Positions 26,389-37,009 of a DNA stretch of 64,000 nucleotides are shown piece by piece. Position 1 is the first letter of the stretch. Each line of letters opens with the position of its first letter. Both the position numbers and the translations under genes were made by a program. Source of the stretch: Psychrobacter sp. 1044 (GTDB taxonomy: Bacteria; Pseudomonadota; Gammaproteobacteria; Pseudomonadales; Moraxellaceae); NCBI RefSeq assembly GCF_904846525.1, contig NZ_CAJHAZ010000015.1, positions 1 to 64,000 of the forward strand, given 5' to 3'. Below the pieces are notes generated by a model that ran no database searches, had not been told where the DNA came from, and saw nothing but the letters and a program-made list of their open reading frames with translations.

Positions 26389-27942
26389 TTATACAAGTAT
26401 CGTGTCATCAGCTAAGGCACTCTCTTTCGTCACTCGTAGCACTTCCTCTAACGTCGTACGACCTGCAATGACTTTATGCAACCCATCCGCACGAATCGAC
26501 GGTGTCTGCTGACGTGCGTACTCTTCTAGCTCATACTCGGCGGTATTACTATGAATCATACGGCGCAAGGTATCATCAACCGGCACCACTTCGTATATCG
26601 CCGTCCGTCCTTTAAACCCTGATTGATTGCATTTGTCGCAGCCAACTGGTCTGGGTAGATTGATAGGTGTAGTTGTTAAATTTTCAGCACCATTCTCTGA
26701 GACTGGCACAATACCAATTTCAGTAAATAATTTGGCTTGCTCACTATCAGCAGCCTGCCAACCATGACAATGCGGGCATAACGTACGCACCAAGCGCTGG
26801 GCGACGACACCAATTAGCGATGACGATAATAAAAATGGCTCAACACCCATATCTTGCAGACGCGTGACGGCACCAATAGCGGTGTTGGTGTGCAAAGTTG
26901 ATAAAACCAAATGTCCTGTCAAAGATGCTTGTACAGCAATCTCTGCCGTTTCTAAATCGCGAATCTCACCAACCATGACTACGTCTGGATCTTGGCGTAA
27001 CATTGCACGTAAACTTTTGGCAAAAGTCATATCGACTTTATTATTAACCTGCGTTTGCCCAATGCCATCGAGCTGAAACTCAATCGGATCTTCAGCGGTC
27101 AAGATATTACGGGTTTGGTCATTGAGATCGGTCAGTGCTGAATATAGCGTCGTGGTTTTCCCTGAACCTGTCGGCCCTGTCACCAAAATAATGCCGTGTG
27201 GGCGATGGATCAAGCGTTTTAGCTCGCTATAATCATTATCAGACAGCCCTAAATACGTCATATTCAGGCGACCTGCTTGCTTATCTAATAGACGCATGAC
27301 CACGCGTTCACCAAAGCTCGATGGCAATGTCGATACCCGCACATCAACCTCACGCCCTGCCAGCCGTAAGCTGATACGTCCATCTTGTGGCACACGCTTC
27401 TCGGCAATATCGAGCTTGGCCATGACCTTGATACGTGACACCAATAATGGCGCTAATTGGCGTTTTGGCGTAATGATTTCTTTTAATTCACCGTCAACAC
27501 GAAAGCGAACGACCAAGCGTTTTTCAAAGGTTTCAATATGGATGTCTGAGGCGCTTAAACGTATCGCTTCGGACAACAATGCATTGATGAGACGAATGAT
27601 AGGTGCATCATCTTGCTGATCCATCAGATCTTCAGTTTCAGGGACACTATCTGCCAAACTATCAAGATCAGGATGGTCTTCGAGCCCAGCGGCAATATGT
27701 TGCGACTCACCAGTATTGCCTGCATAAGCGGCGTTCATGCGCTTTTCAAAGTCATCGGCGCTGATGCTTTCATAATTAGGCACACCGCGCACGCCCTGCT
27801 GCTGCAAAAACCGCACTGCCTCATTAATCGCCGATAATGGCGTGGCTTTGGTCAGCACCAAAGTCGCTGGCAGCTCAGGATCAATGGCAAGTATGGCCAA
27901 AATTTGATGGCGTTTCGCAAAACTGTACGGCAGTTGCATCAT
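26389..27942 (-). CDS. gspE: Type II secretion ATPase GspE
   Basis: A cytoplasmic hexameric ATPase that powers pseudopilus assembly. The 517-residue sequence has an N-terminal T2SSE_N-like domain, then the ATPase core: VMRLLDKQAG, Walker A GPTGSGKTTT near residue 255, the Asp box VMVGEIRDLETAEIA and the His box TGHLVLSTLHTN. The zinc-binding CPHC...CDKC segment near residue 395 is typical of GspE and PilB. The absence of a long PilB-like N-terminus and the conserved core point to GspE. It is 8 kb away from gspF and gspG. The start (ATG ATG) has AGGT upstream. Confidence 0.9.
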   Translation of the reverse strand: MMQLPYSFAKRHQILAILAIDPELPATLVLTKATPLSAINEAVRFLQQQGVRGVPNYESISADDFEKRMNAAYAGNTGESQHIAAGLEDHPDLDSLADSVPETEDLMDQQDDAPIIRLINALLSEAIRLSASDIHIETFEKRLVVRFRVDGELKEIITPKRQLAPLLVSRIKVMAKLDIAEKRVPQDGRISLRLAGREVDVRVSTLPSSFGERVVMRLLDKQAGRLNMTYLGLSDNDYSELKRLIHRPHGIILVTGPTGSGKTTTLYSALTDLNDQTRNILTAEDPIEFQLDGIGQTQVNNKVDMTFAKSLRAMLRQDPDVVMVGEIRDLETAEIAVQASLTGHLVLSTLHTNTAIGAVTRLQDMGVEPFLLSSSLIGVVAQRLVRTLCPHCHGWQAADSEQAKLFTEIGIVPVSENGAENLTTTPINLPRPVGCDKCNQSGFKGRTAIYEVVPVDDTLRRMIHSNTAEYELEEYARQQTPSIRADGLHKVIAGRTTLEEVLRVTKESALADDTILV

Positions 27943-28058
27943 AAAAGCGACCTGATAGATAAAAATAAACTAAGAAAGAAACTCGTGTCAAAGCGTGGCA
28001 AACGTATTATGCTTAACTGGCTAAACCAAAAAAGACTGCAAGTAAGATTGCATGATTT

Positions 28059-28067
28059 TGTTATAAT
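28059..28067 (+). promoter_or_regulatory. Extended -10 promoter element before thiG
   Basis: TGTTATAAT, an extended -10 hexamer, lies 36 bp before the thiG start. The -35 match is poor, as expected for an extended -10 promoter. No TPP riboswitch is visible in the short leader. Confidence 0.55.
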
Positions 28068-28103
28068 AGCATTTTGTTTTACTCGCCATTAGGATTTTCA
28101 GTT

Positions 28104-28928
28104 ATGTCAGAGAACACAAGCACTGCTACTCATCCGACGCCCCTTTTACAAGACACTTTTACGGTCGGGAGTCGTACTTTTTCTTCTCGCCTGTTGGTCG
28201 GTACGGGCAAGTATAAGGATATGACTGAAACGGGCGCCGCCATTGGCGCGTCGGCAGCAGAGATTGTCACTGTTGCTATTCGTCGTACCAATATTGGTCA
28301 AAACAGCAATGAGCCCAATCTACTTGATGTGATTTCCCCCGATAAATACACCATTTTACCCAACACTGCTGGTTGTTTCGATGCCGAGACTGCCATTCGT
28401 ACCTGTAAGCTTGCTCGCGAGCTGTTAGGCGGGCATAATTTGGTTAAGCTTGAAGTATTGGGCGATGAAAAAACCCTCTACCCGAATGTGATGGAAACGC
28501 TAAAAGCTGCCAAAGTATTGATTGATGATGGCTTTGAAGTGATGGTTTATACCTCAGATGACCCTATCGTCGCTCAAGAATTAGAAAGTATGGGCTGTGT
28601 GGCAATTATGCCACTTGGTAGCTTGATTGGTTCAGGTCTTGGTTTGCTGAATCGTCACACCCTCAGTCTTATTATCGAGAATGCCAAAGTACCGGTATTG
28701 GTCGATGCAGGCGTTGGCACGGCCTCTGATGCAGCGCTGGCCATGGAGCTTGGCTGTGATGGCGTCCTGATGAATTCGGCGATTGCCAATGCGCAAAACC
28801 CAGTCATGATGGCCCATGCCATGAAGCATGCCATCTGGGCAGGGCGCGCGGCGTTTTTGGCGGGTCGTATGCCAATGCGCAAAATGGCGACTGCCAGCTC
28901 ACCGCAAACAGGATACTTTTTTCAATAG
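28104..28928 (+). CDS. thiG: Thiazole synthase ThiG
   Basis: Makes the thiazole phosphate moiety of thiamine from deoxyxylulose 5-phosphate, dehydroglycine and ThiS thiocarboxylate. The 274-residue protein is a TIM barrel with the family blocks [51 protein letters not shown] (the Schiff-base Lys region), [13 protein letters not shown] and [32 protein letters not shown]. The ATG at 28104 is chosen because AGGA precedes it by 9 bp; a Met ten codons upstream lies next to the -10 element. ThiS is at 54129, and Dxs, which makes one substrate, is at 31709-33766. Confidence 0.95.
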   Translation: MSENTSTATHPTPLLQDTFTVGSRTFSSRLLVGTGKYKDMTETGAAIGASAAEIVTVAIRRTNIGQNSNEPNLLDVISPDKYTILPNTAGCFDAETAIRTCKLARELLGGHNLVKLEVLGDEKTLYPNVMETLKAAKVLIDDGFEVMVYTSDDPIVAQELESMGCVAIMPLGSLIGSGLGLLNRHTLSLIIENAKVPVLVDAGVGTASDAALAMELGCDGVLMNSAIANAQNPVMMAHAMKHAIWAGRAAFLAGRMPMRKMATASSPQTGYFFQ

Positions 28929-29041
28929 CTTTTAAATTTAATGACTATTATTAAATTCATAGTATTTAATAAAAAGTCAGCTATAAAATAATAATAAAAG
29001 AAGTAACTCTTACTCAACTTATCGTCATAAAAGGATTTATT

Positions 29042-30481
29042 ATGCGGCTTCTCACAGCAGTCGACCAGTTGTTTTTACTTCTTGAGTCGCGTAAACAGCC
29101 CATGCATGTTGGAGGTCTATTCCTATTCGAATTGCCAGAGAATGCGGGTAGCGGTTTTGTTTGCCAATTGGTCAAACAAATGCAAGATTCTGATGTGTCA
29201 CCTACCTTTCCTTTTAACCAAGTGCTTGAGCATTTGGCTTTTTGGAAAAAGGACAAGCATTTTGATGTTGAGCATCACCTGCATCATGTTGCCTTACCAA
29301 AGCCTGCACGGGTTCGCGAGTTATTGATGTATGTTTCAAGAGAACATGGTCGGCTGTTGGATCGTGCCATGCCATTGTGGGAATGTCATGTGATTGAGGG
29401 TATTCAACCAGAAAACGAAGGCGACCCTGAGCGTTTTGCCCTATATTTCAAAATTCACCATTCGTTGGTTGATGGCATTGCTGCCATGCGCCTTGTCAAA
29501 AAATCATTATCACAATCGCCCACTGAGCCAGTAACGCTACCGATTTGGTCATTAATGGCACGTCATCGCAATCAAGTCGATGCGATTTTACCCAAAGAGC
29601 GCTCCGCATTACGCATCATTAAAGAGCAAATATCTACCATTAAGCCTGTATTTACCGAATTACTGGATAATTTGAAAAATTACGGTGATGACAGCTATGT
29701 CGGTACTTTTGATGCGCCGATGAGTGTGCTTAATAAACGCATCTCAGCATCACGGCGCATAGCCGCACAGTCTTATGATATTCAGCGTTTTAATGATATT
29801 GCTGAGCGACTAAATATCAGTAAAAACGATGTGGTTCTGGCGGTATGTGCGGGTGCCATTCGTCGTTACCTCATATCCATGGATGCGCTGCCTAGCAAGC
29901 CACTCATTGCTTTTGTACCGATGTCGCTACGTACGGATGACAGTGTGGCAGGCAATCAATTATCCTTTGTACTGGCCAATTTGGGCACGCATTTAGATGA
30001 TCCTTTGAGCCGAATCAAACTGATTCATCGCAGTATGAATAACGGCAAACGCCGCTTTCGACGCATGAATCAAGCCCAAGTGATTAACTACAGCGTGATT
30101 GCCTATGCTTGGGAAGGTATCAATTTAGCGACCAGTCTATTTCCCAAAAAGCAGGCGTTTAACCTGATTATCTCTAATGTACCTGGTTCTGAAAAACCGC
30201 TATATTGGAATGGTGCACGTTTACAATCGTTGTACCCTGCTTCTATTGTCTTCAATGGTCAAGCAATGAATATCACCCTTGCTAGTTATCTAGATAAGAT
30301 TGAATTTGGGATTACGGCTTGTAGTAAGGCACTACCACATGTACAAGAAATGCTGACGCTTATTGAAGAAGAGTTGCAACTGTTGGAAACTATTAGTAAA
30401 GCGCTTAAGTTCCAAGGCATTACGGTTGAAGATAAAAGTGGCTATAAGAATAATGGTAAAACAAAAAAGCTGGCTCCATAA
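29042..30481 (+). CDS. Wax ester synthase/diacylglycerol acyltransferase (WS/DGAT)
   Basis: Joins acyl-CoA to fatty alcohols or diacylglycerol, producing storage lipid. The 479-residue protein has the HHxxxDG active-site motif HHSLVDG near residue 139, the N-terminal block VDQLFLLLESRKQPMHVGGLFLF, and C-terminal NLIISNVPGSEKPLYWNGA and NITLASYLDKIEFG. These are characteristic of the AtfA family of Acinetobacter and Psychrobacter. An AAGG ribosome site is present. The gene stands alone, and its stop codon sits inside the loop of its terminator. Genomes of this group often have more than one paralog, so no symbol is assigned. Confidence 0.92.
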   Translation: MRLLTAVDQLFLLLESRKQPMHVGGLFLFELPENAGSGFVCQLVKQMQDSDVSPTFPFNQVLEHLAFWKKDKHFDVEHHLHHVALPKPARVRELLMYVSREHGRLLDRAMPLWECHVIEGIQPENEGDPERFALYFKIHHSLVDGIAAMRLVKKSLSQSPTEPVTLPIWSLMARHRNQVDAILPKERSALRIIKEQISTIKPVFTELLDNLKNYGDDSYVGTFDAPMSVLNKRISASRRIAAQSYDIQRFNDIAERLNISKNDVVLAVCAGAIRRYLISMDALPSKPLIAFVPMSLRTDDSVAGNQLSFVLANLGTHLDDPLSRIKLIHRSMNNGKRRFRRMNQAQVINYSVIAYAWEGINLATSLFPKKQAFNLIISNVPGSEKPLYWNGARLQSLYPASIVFNGQAMNITLASYLDKIEFGITACSKALPHVQEMLTLIEEELQLLETISKALKFQGITVEDKSGYKNNGKTKKLAP

Positions 30482-30496
30482 TGGAACCAGCTTTTT
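30464..30496 (+). terminator. Terminator overlapping the WS/DGAT stop codon
   Basis: A 15-bp stem with one mismatch, AAAAGCTGGCTCCA / TGGAACCAGCTTTT, has a 3-nt TAA loop. The TAA in the loop is the stop codon of the wax ester synthase gene. The downstream arm ends in a T run, and A runs on the other side could also serve the suhB transcript. Confidence 0.8.
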
Positions 30497-30534
30497 AGTG
30501 TTAAGTTGTCTTAATAATTATGCTTAAGTGGTGC

Positions 30535-31362
30535 TTAAAATGCATCACCCCACGTTGGGACAACCACTTGCATCAATGGCTTCAATAACTTAATGTTACA
30601 GGCGAAAATAGAGCCTGAAGTCATTGAGTTGTGTGCGCCTGTATGGTCAACCACCACGCCACGTGCTTCGGTCACGATAAGCTCACCTGCCGCGATATCC
30701 CAAGGCTTAATTGACATCTCAAAATAACCATCAAAACGACCAGCAGCGACATAACATAAATCAAGCGCAGCTGAGCCTAAACGACGAACTTGACCGCCTG
30801 CTTCAGAGATTTTCTGTAAGCTTTCAAAATGCTGCTTGGCATAAGAAATGATTTCGCCATTGCGCTTACGCTCAAGCGGATGACCAGTGGTAAATAGACC
30901 GCCATCAATCGTTTTGCGCTCGCTCACTTGCATACGGCGATTGTTCAAGCGCGCGCCTTTACCACGGCTAGCAGAGAACATCTCATCACGGACAGGATCA
31001 TAGATCACGCCATGTTGGGTTACGCCTTTATGCTGTACGGCGATAGACACACAAAACTGCGGCACACCATGGACGAAGTTTTTGGTGCCATCTAGCGGAT
31101 CAATAATCCAGCACCAGTCCGCATCTTCACCGCGACCTTCTTGCATACCAAACTCTTCACCCAAGTACGAGTGATTTGGATAGCTGGCTTTTAGGGTTTC
31201 AATCGTCAGCTCTTCGCTAAAGCGATCAATACGGGTAACCAATCCATCAAGCCCTTTTGACTCAATATCCAACTCGATTTTATGGCGGTTTTGATGCGCA
31301 TATAAAATCTCTTTACCAACTTTTTCAGCAGTACGTGCTGCGATGACGACCATGGGTTCCAT
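30535..31362 (-). CDS. suhB: Inositol-1-monophosphatase family protein SuhB
   Basis: A metal-dependent phosphatase that in E. coli also acts in rRNA antitermination complexes. The 275-residue protein has the family metal site GEEFG near residue 70, DPLDGTKNFVHG near 89-100, and WDIAAGELIVTEARG near 220. The start is the ATG encoding MEPMVVIAARTAEKVG, with AGGTT upstream and matching the usual SuhB N-terminus. A longer frame beginning 19 codons earlier has no family support. It lies downstream of dxs on the same strand but 350 bp away. Confidence 0.93.
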   Translation of the reverse strand: MEPMVVIAARTAEKVGKEILYAHQNRHKIELDIESKGLDGLVTRIDRFSEELTIETLKASYPNHSYLGEEFGMQEGRGEDADWCWIIDPLDGTKNFVHGVPQFCVSIAVQHKGVTQHGVIYDPVRDEMFSASRGKGARLNNRRMQVSERKTIDGGLFTTGHPLERKRNGEIISYAKQHFESLQKISEAGGQVRRLGSAALDLCYVAAGRFDGYFEMSIKPWDIAAGELIVTEARGVVVDHTGAHNSMTSGSIFACNIKLLKPLMQVVVPTWGDAF

Positions 31363-31708
31363 AAATAACCTATTTGCTTGATGAATGAATGTCAAAAATA
31401 AGACGAACTCTGTGCCCACAACATGCCAATCAGCCGCTGCATCACACTGTATTTATACGATTAAAAAAATGCGCCATTTAAAAGCGATGATCGCATTATA
31501 CTAAAATTGTTCGATAAAAAACGAAAAAAACCATGACGTTCGCCAAACCAACCCAAATTTTGGTGGTCATCACAAACTGCGTAAGTTGTAAAAAAGTCAG
31601 CACCTACGACTAAGTAGGCGTTCGCTCTATCGATCGAGCTTTTATCTATTTAACCAATATTCTGTCCAAATGACAGTTTAAAAACTTAAAAACGTTCAAA
31701 GGTATAAC
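31363..31708. other. Intergenic region between dxs and suhB
   Basis: About 345 bp on the minus-strand path from dxs to suhB. I see only short imperfect inverted repeats and no convincing terminator. It presumably holds the suhB promoter. Confidence 0.35.
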
Positions 31709-33766
31709 TTACGACAGAAGCTTTTCAAGCTGCTTTACCACACCATTAACATCTAAACCACAATCAGCCATTTGCTCTGCTTGTGAGCCATGGGCGACAA
31801 AGCGATCTGGAATGCCGATATTAATAACGGCAGGATGGTTGTTTTTAAAGGCTGGCGATTCGTTAAGCAAATACTCATTTACCGCACTGCCCGCGCCGCC
31901 CATAATCATGTGCTCTTCCAAAGTCGCAATGTGTGTAATACCTTGCTCTAACAACTTTTCTAATAATGCCGTGTCTAAAGGTTTTACCCAGCGCATATTA
32001 ATGACATGTACCTGACAGTCTGATTCTATATTATTGTCAATTAGGCTTTCTGCCGCTTGCTGAGCCGTCGCAACCATGGTGCCAAATGCGAGTAGCGCCA
32101 GCTTTTTAGGCGCATCCTCACTACCTAATACCGACTCTACCACTGCCTCGCCAACGTTATAAGTCTGTGCTGGCAATGCAATAACTGCGCCAGTACCGAC
32201 ACCGCGCGGATAGCGTACTGCCGTACAGCCTTGGTATTCATAACACGTATTAAGCAGATGGTAACATTCGTTTTCGTCTTTTGGCGCGGCAATCAGCATA
32301 TTGGGCACGCAGCGTAAAAAGGCAAAATCGAATACGCCTGCATGCGTTGCGCCGTCTTCACCGACTAGGCCAGCACGATCAATAGCAAACATCACATCAA
32401 GGTTTTGCAAAGCCACATCATGGATAAGTTGATCGTAGCCACGCTGCAAAAAGGTTGAATAAATCGCGACGATAGGTTTGACGCCTTGGGTTGCCATACC
32501 AGCAGCCAGTGTGACTGCGTGTTGCTCGGCAATGGCTACATCAAAAAAACGCTCCGGAAATTGACGGGCAAAATCAATCATCCCCGAGCCTTCTTCCATA
32601 GCAGGTGTGACGGCAAGCAGCTTATCGTCTGCGACTGCTTTGTCACATAAGAATTGCCCAAATACTTGCGAGTATTTTAATGCAGGTTTGGTGTTGGGCA
32701 ATGATTTTTCTGTGGCGACAGCCTGAGTATCATTCTTGATTTCGACAGGGAGCTTGCTGATAGCATGATAGCCGACGGGATCTAACTCAGCTGGGGCAAA
32801 ACCTTTTCCTTTGGTGGTATAAATATGGACTAAAACAGGCCCTTTTATCTGCTTGGCAAGTGACAATACTCGCAGTAGCTCAGGGATATTATGACCATCA
32901 AACGGACCAAAGTAGGTAAAACCAATCGCTTTAAATAAATTGTCTTCTAACTGCGGCACATCGCGCATCTCTTTGTGACGCTTACGGCGATCAAAGCCTT
33001 GCATATCAGGGCGCTGGCATAGTACTGGCTCGCCTGCATCAGAGATATCAACCTGATACCCTGACTCCCACAGCATCGCTAAATGCCGTGAAAAACCACC
33101 GATAGAACAAGAGATCGACATGTCATTGTCATTTAAAATGACCAATAAATCCGCATCTTGTTGCACCGCATCATTCATCGCTTCAAACGCCATACCACCG
33201 GTCATTGCACCATCACCAATGATACAAGCAACGGTTTGCGCGCGACCTTGATAACGCAGTGCTAAGCTCATGCCTAGACCAGCTGAGATTGACGTCGATG
33301 AATGACCAACGCCAAAGGTATCGTAAACGGATTCTGCACGCTCAGGAAAAGCAGTCAAACCATCTTTTGAGCGAATCGTCGCCAACTGGTCACGGCGACC
33401 CGTCAAGACTTTATGAGCATAGGCTTGATGACCCACGTCCCAAACGATTTGATCTTGCGGCGTATCTAGTAGGTAATGCAGCGCGATGGTCAATTCAACC
33501 ACGCCCAAATTAGCACCAAAATGCCCACCGCTTTGACCTACTGAATACAATAGAAATAGCCGCAGCTCATCAGCCAAGGTGATAAGTTGAGCGGTTGTCA
33601 GGGCATTAAGATCAGCTGGCGCTGCAATGCTATCCAGCAAAGGCGTATCAGGACGGACGCGTGGAATCACAGTATAAGTCTGCTGTAAATTCGACAGCTG
33701 GGCAGCAGAATCGACAGCTGGCATAGATACGGACTGAGACTGTGGGGAATGAGGTGACTGCTGCAT
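31709..33766 (-). CDS. dxs: 1-deoxy-D-xylulose-5-phosphate synthase
   Basis: A thiamine-diphosphate enzyme joining pyruvate and glyceraldehyde 3-phosphate, the first step of MEP isoprenoid synthesis and also a source for thiamine and pyridoxal. The 685-residue protein shows [25 protein letters not shown], the TPP motif [15 protein letters not shown] with [28 protein letters not shown] and [12 protein letters not shown]. About 45 residues at the N-terminus exceed the E. coli enzyme. The start is the ATG at 33766; a TTG seven codons upstream is possible. It stands alone on the minus strand, divergent from ribA. Confidence 0.94.
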   Translation of the reverse strand: MQQSPHSPQSQSVSMPAVDSAAQLSNLQQTYTVIPRVRPDTPLLDSIAAPADLNALTTAQLITLADELRLFLLYSVGQSGGHFGANLGVVELTIALHYLLDTPQDQIVWDVGHQAYAHKVLTGRRDQLATIRSKDGLTAFPERAESVYDTFGVGHSSTSISAGLGMSLALRYQGRAQTVACIIGDGAMTGGMAFEAMNDAVQQDADLLVILNDNDMSISCSIGGFSRHLAMLWESGYQVDISDAGEPVLCQRPDMQGFDRRKRHKEMRDVPQLEDNLFKAIGFTYFGPFDGHNIPELLRVLSLAKQIKGPVLVHIYTTKGKGFAPAELDPVGYHAISKLPVEIKNDTQAVATEKSLPNTKPALKYSQVFGQFLCDKAVADDKLLAVTPAMEEGSGMIDFARQFPERFFDVAIAEQHAVTLAAGMATQGVKPIVAIYSTFLQRGYDQLIHDVALQNLDVMFAIDRAGLVGEDGATHAGVFDFAFLRCVPNMLIAAPKDENECYHLLNTCYEYQGCTAVRYPRGVGTGAVIALPAQTYNVGEAVVESVLGSEDAPKKLALLAFGTMVATAQQAAESLIDNNIESDCQVHVINMRWVKPLDTALLEKLLEQGITHIATLEEHMIMGGAGSAVNEYLLNESPAFKNNHPAVINIGIPDRFVAHGSQAEQMADCGLDVNGVVKQLEKLLS

Positions 33767-34320
33767 AAACCGTACGATACCTACCAATCTGCTGACAAGA
33801 CAGCCTCTTAGTGCATAATGCTACCTAAGTGACGTCAATAATATCTACACCATTATTGGTGTAATCGACCATATAACTGTTCATAAATTTATTCAGGCAG
33901 CCTCTATGTCTTTATATAAACATATAGAAGCTTCGCCGAATAGCACATACGCTGCCGTCATAGACAGCGATGGAGCTTTGCTTTGACGCTTTTATAACAA
34001 GGGATAATATTATGCCTTATTATTCTGCATCAATATCGGATGTTAGTGACGACATAGTAATGTAAGGGCAAAGACTTGTCACTGTATCCGTCAAAATAGT
34101 ATGGCATAATAGCATTTATTTTTAATTGTCGCTTTAATCATCGTGCGTCGTTTGTGAACTTTGTGTGTTTTTATAATAAAGACAATCAGCATGCACTCTT
34201 TACGAATGAATTATACTGGCATTATCCTACTTTCATCATGCAGCTAGGATGTCATCGCTGTTTTAATATGGTTAAAAAAGACCCTCTACCGCCACGCTTA
34301 TCGGCTTATGCAGGACGTTA
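33767..34320. other. Divergent region between dxs and ribA, with a short coupled frame at its end
   Basis: Most of this 554-bp gap shows no gene. There is a small inverted repeat, TACACC-ATTATT-GGTGTA, at 33846-33863, and a possible extended -10 for ribA near 34105. I see no FMN riboswitch pattern. The last part holds the short frame listed separately. Confidence 0.4.
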
Positions 34321-34321
34321 A
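34238..34321 (+). CDS. Candidate short ORF translationally coupled to ribA
   Basis: An open frame of 27 codons, encoding a peptide starting MQLGCHRC and ending SAYAGR, closes with TAA that overlaps the ribA ATG (TAATG). A second internal ATG at 34268 would give 17 residues. The frame remains open upstream to about 34163. The ribA ribosome site AGGA lies within it. It has no clear Shine-Dalgarno of its own, so it may be chance. If real, it could be a leader peptide coupling ribA translation. Confidence 0.25.
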   Translation: MQLGCHRCFNMVKKDPLPPRLSAYAGR

Positions 34322-34992
34322 TGTCATATCAATTTATTACCAGTGCCAAACTACCTACTCGTCACGGCGAGTTTGATATTCATATCTTTGAAAACAACGA
34401 AGGTCAAGAGCATGTGATGCTGACTGTTGGTCTGCCTGTCGTCGATCAACATACGGCGGACAACTCACCGAGTCAAACGGACGCCACGCGAGCAGAAAAA
34501 ACCATTCCATTGATTCGTATTCATTCAGAATGCTTGACGGGCGATGCTTTTAGCTCATTAAAATGTGACTGTGGGCCGCAGCTCAACACGGCGATGCAAG
34601 CAATACAAGAGACTGGCTGCGGGGCTATATTATACTTGCGCCAAGAAGGTCGCGGTATTGGTCTGACCAATAAGATTCGCGCTTACGCCCTGCAAGACCA
34701 AGGTCATGATACTTTAGATGCCAACCTCATGTTGGGCTTACCCGCTGATGCGCGCATTTATGATATGTGCGGCCCGATGCTCGCTCATATCGGTGTTGAC
34801 GCCGTCAGACTCATCACCAACAATCCAGACAAAGTGGCTTATCTAACCGAGCACGGTATTAATGTCGTGGAACGCGTGCCTTTATTGGTTGGGGTAAATG
34901 ATATGAATGCTGAATATTTAGCGACCAAGCGCGACCGCATGGGTCATTTGTTAGATAAAGATTTCAATACCGCGTTACATCTTAATAAATAG
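34321..34992 (+). CDS. ribA: GTP cyclohydrolase II
   Basis: First step of riboflavin synthesis, opening GTP to a diaminopyrimidine. The 223-residue protein has [23 protein letters not shown], with the three zinc Cys residues, and [35 protein letters not shown], then ITNNPDKV near the end. It is a stand-alone RibA without a fused RibB domain. A central insertion of roughly 20 residues ([19 protein letters not shown]) precedes the core. AGGA lies 5 bp before the ATG. hemF follows 30 bp downstream and is probably cotranscribed. Confidence 0.94.
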   Translation: MSYQFITSAKLPTRHGEFDIHIFENNEGQEHVMLTVGLPVVDQHTADNSPSQTDATRAEKTIPLIRIHSECLTGDAFSSLKCDCGPQLNTAMQAIQETGCGAILYLRQEGRGIGLTNKIRAYALQDQGHDTLDANLMLGLPADARIYDMCGPMLAHIGVDAVRLITNNPDKVAYLTEHGINVVERVPLLVGVNDMNAEYLATKRDRMGHLLDKDFNTALHLNK

Positions 34993-35007
34993 ACATCAAT
35001 ACACTAA

Positions 35008-36030
<1,023 letters not shown>

Positions 36031-36427
36031 TTTGTGTGAATATAATAAAGGCTAAGGTACTTGTTAGCTTGTCTTTAGAGAGTATCAAGAAGGTCAGCTA
36101 TCCATGCTGACCTTCTTATATGAGCGAAAATCACTGACTCAAAAATTACGATGATATAACAACTAAATTTACGTTCACTGCACAGATAACCGTTACAATG
36201 AAAACTATTGTTGGAAAAATCCTTTAGAAGCGAATGCGTTTCCAAAAGATGATGAGGTGATTTTTATAACAATACGCTTTATTTAAAAGCAGTATTTAGA
36301 AGAAACCTTTTAATTTAGAAGAAGTTTTTTTATAAGAAGTCTTTAAGGGCATATATTTAAAAACAGTATGTAAAGCCAGCGTTTATAAGCGCGCCTACTA
36401 CTAACCAATTTTACAGGAGTAATTCAC
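36031..36427. other. Intergenic region between hemF and the cytochrome c'-like gene
   Basis: This 397-bp gap holds the hemF terminator (36087-36117) and, at 36260-36380, an AT-rich stretch with loosely repeated TTTAGAAGAA and TTTAAAA-CAGTAT segments. I see no gene. Confidence 0.4.
36087..36117 (+). terminator. Terminator-like hairpin after hemF
   Basis: A 12-bp perfect stem, AAGAAGGTCAGC / GCTGACCTTCTT, with a 7-nt loop. The T run after it is short, so termination strength is uncertain. Confidence 0.65.
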
Positions 36428-36898
36428 ATGGCACAGGTTCATACCAACCAATCATTAAAATCTATCTTTGGCATCACATTGATGGCAGCCGCCCTAGGTC
36501 TAACAGCGTGTAGCACTGCCACTGACCCTGATGTAAAAGCCCGCCAAGATAGCATGAAAAGCTATGGTGATGCGATGGGTGTCATGGGTGATATGATGAA
36601 AGCACCTGACACCTTTGATGCCGCCGTATTCAAAGAGCAAGCCGCATTTTTAGCAGAAGACGCTGCTACGCCTTGGAGTCATTTTGAAAATAAAGAAGCC
36701 GTTGGCAATGCGACTGATGCCGTTTGGTCAAATGCCGATGGTTTTCGCGCAGAAGCAGAAAACTTTCAAAAAGTCACTGCTGAGCTGAACGCTGCTGCAC
36801 AAACAGCCACTAGCATCGACGATGTCAAACCAGCCTTTGGTGAAGTCGGCGCTAGCTGTAAATCATGTCATACCGATTTTAAAGTCAAAACTGACTAA
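36428..36898 (+). CDS. Cytochrome c'-family lipoprotein
   Basis: A probable membrane-anchored c-type cytochrome. The 156-residue protein has a lipoprotein signal with lipobox LTAC near residue 27, then a helical domain with the cytochrome c' pattern: MKSYGDAMGVMGDM, WSHFENKEAVGNATDAVWSNADGF, and a C-terminal haem site CKSCH at residues 144-148. The single haem motif near the C-terminus is diagnostic of cytochrome c'. Such proteins bind nitric oxide or act in electron transfer. Which applies here is not evident. AGGAG precedes the ATG, and a strong terminator follows. Confidence 0.85.
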   Translation: MAQVHTNQSLKSIFGITLMAAALGLTACSTATDPDVKARQDSMKSYGDAMGVMGDMMKAPDTFDAAVFKEQAAFLAEDAATPWSHFENKEAVGNATDAVWSNADGFRAEAENFQKVTAELNAAAQTATSIDDVKPAFGEVGASCKSCHTDFKVKTD

Positions 36899-36919
36899 AT
36901 TTTCATAAATTGATATCGT

Positions 36920-36957
36920 AAAAAATCCGCCATGTCATTTGATAGGGCGGATTTTTA
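36920..36957 (+). terminator. Bidirectional terminator after the cytochrome c'-like gene
   Basis: An 11-bp perfect stem, AAAAATCCGCC / GGCGGATTTTT, with a 14-nt loop and A and T runs. It separates the convergent cytochrome and MscS genes. Confidence 0.9.
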
Positions 36958-37009
36958 TTTCGAAGATATTGTGTAAAAGGCCGTTCTTTAAAATAACGCG
37001 CTAAATAAA

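Noticed and set aside
28020..28103. TPP riboswitch before thiG
   Set aside because: The leader after the -10 element is under 35 nt and lacks the conserved THI-box sequence.
33767..34320. FMN riboswitch before ribA
   Set aside because: No conserved RFN-element sequence blocks could be found by eye in the upstream region.
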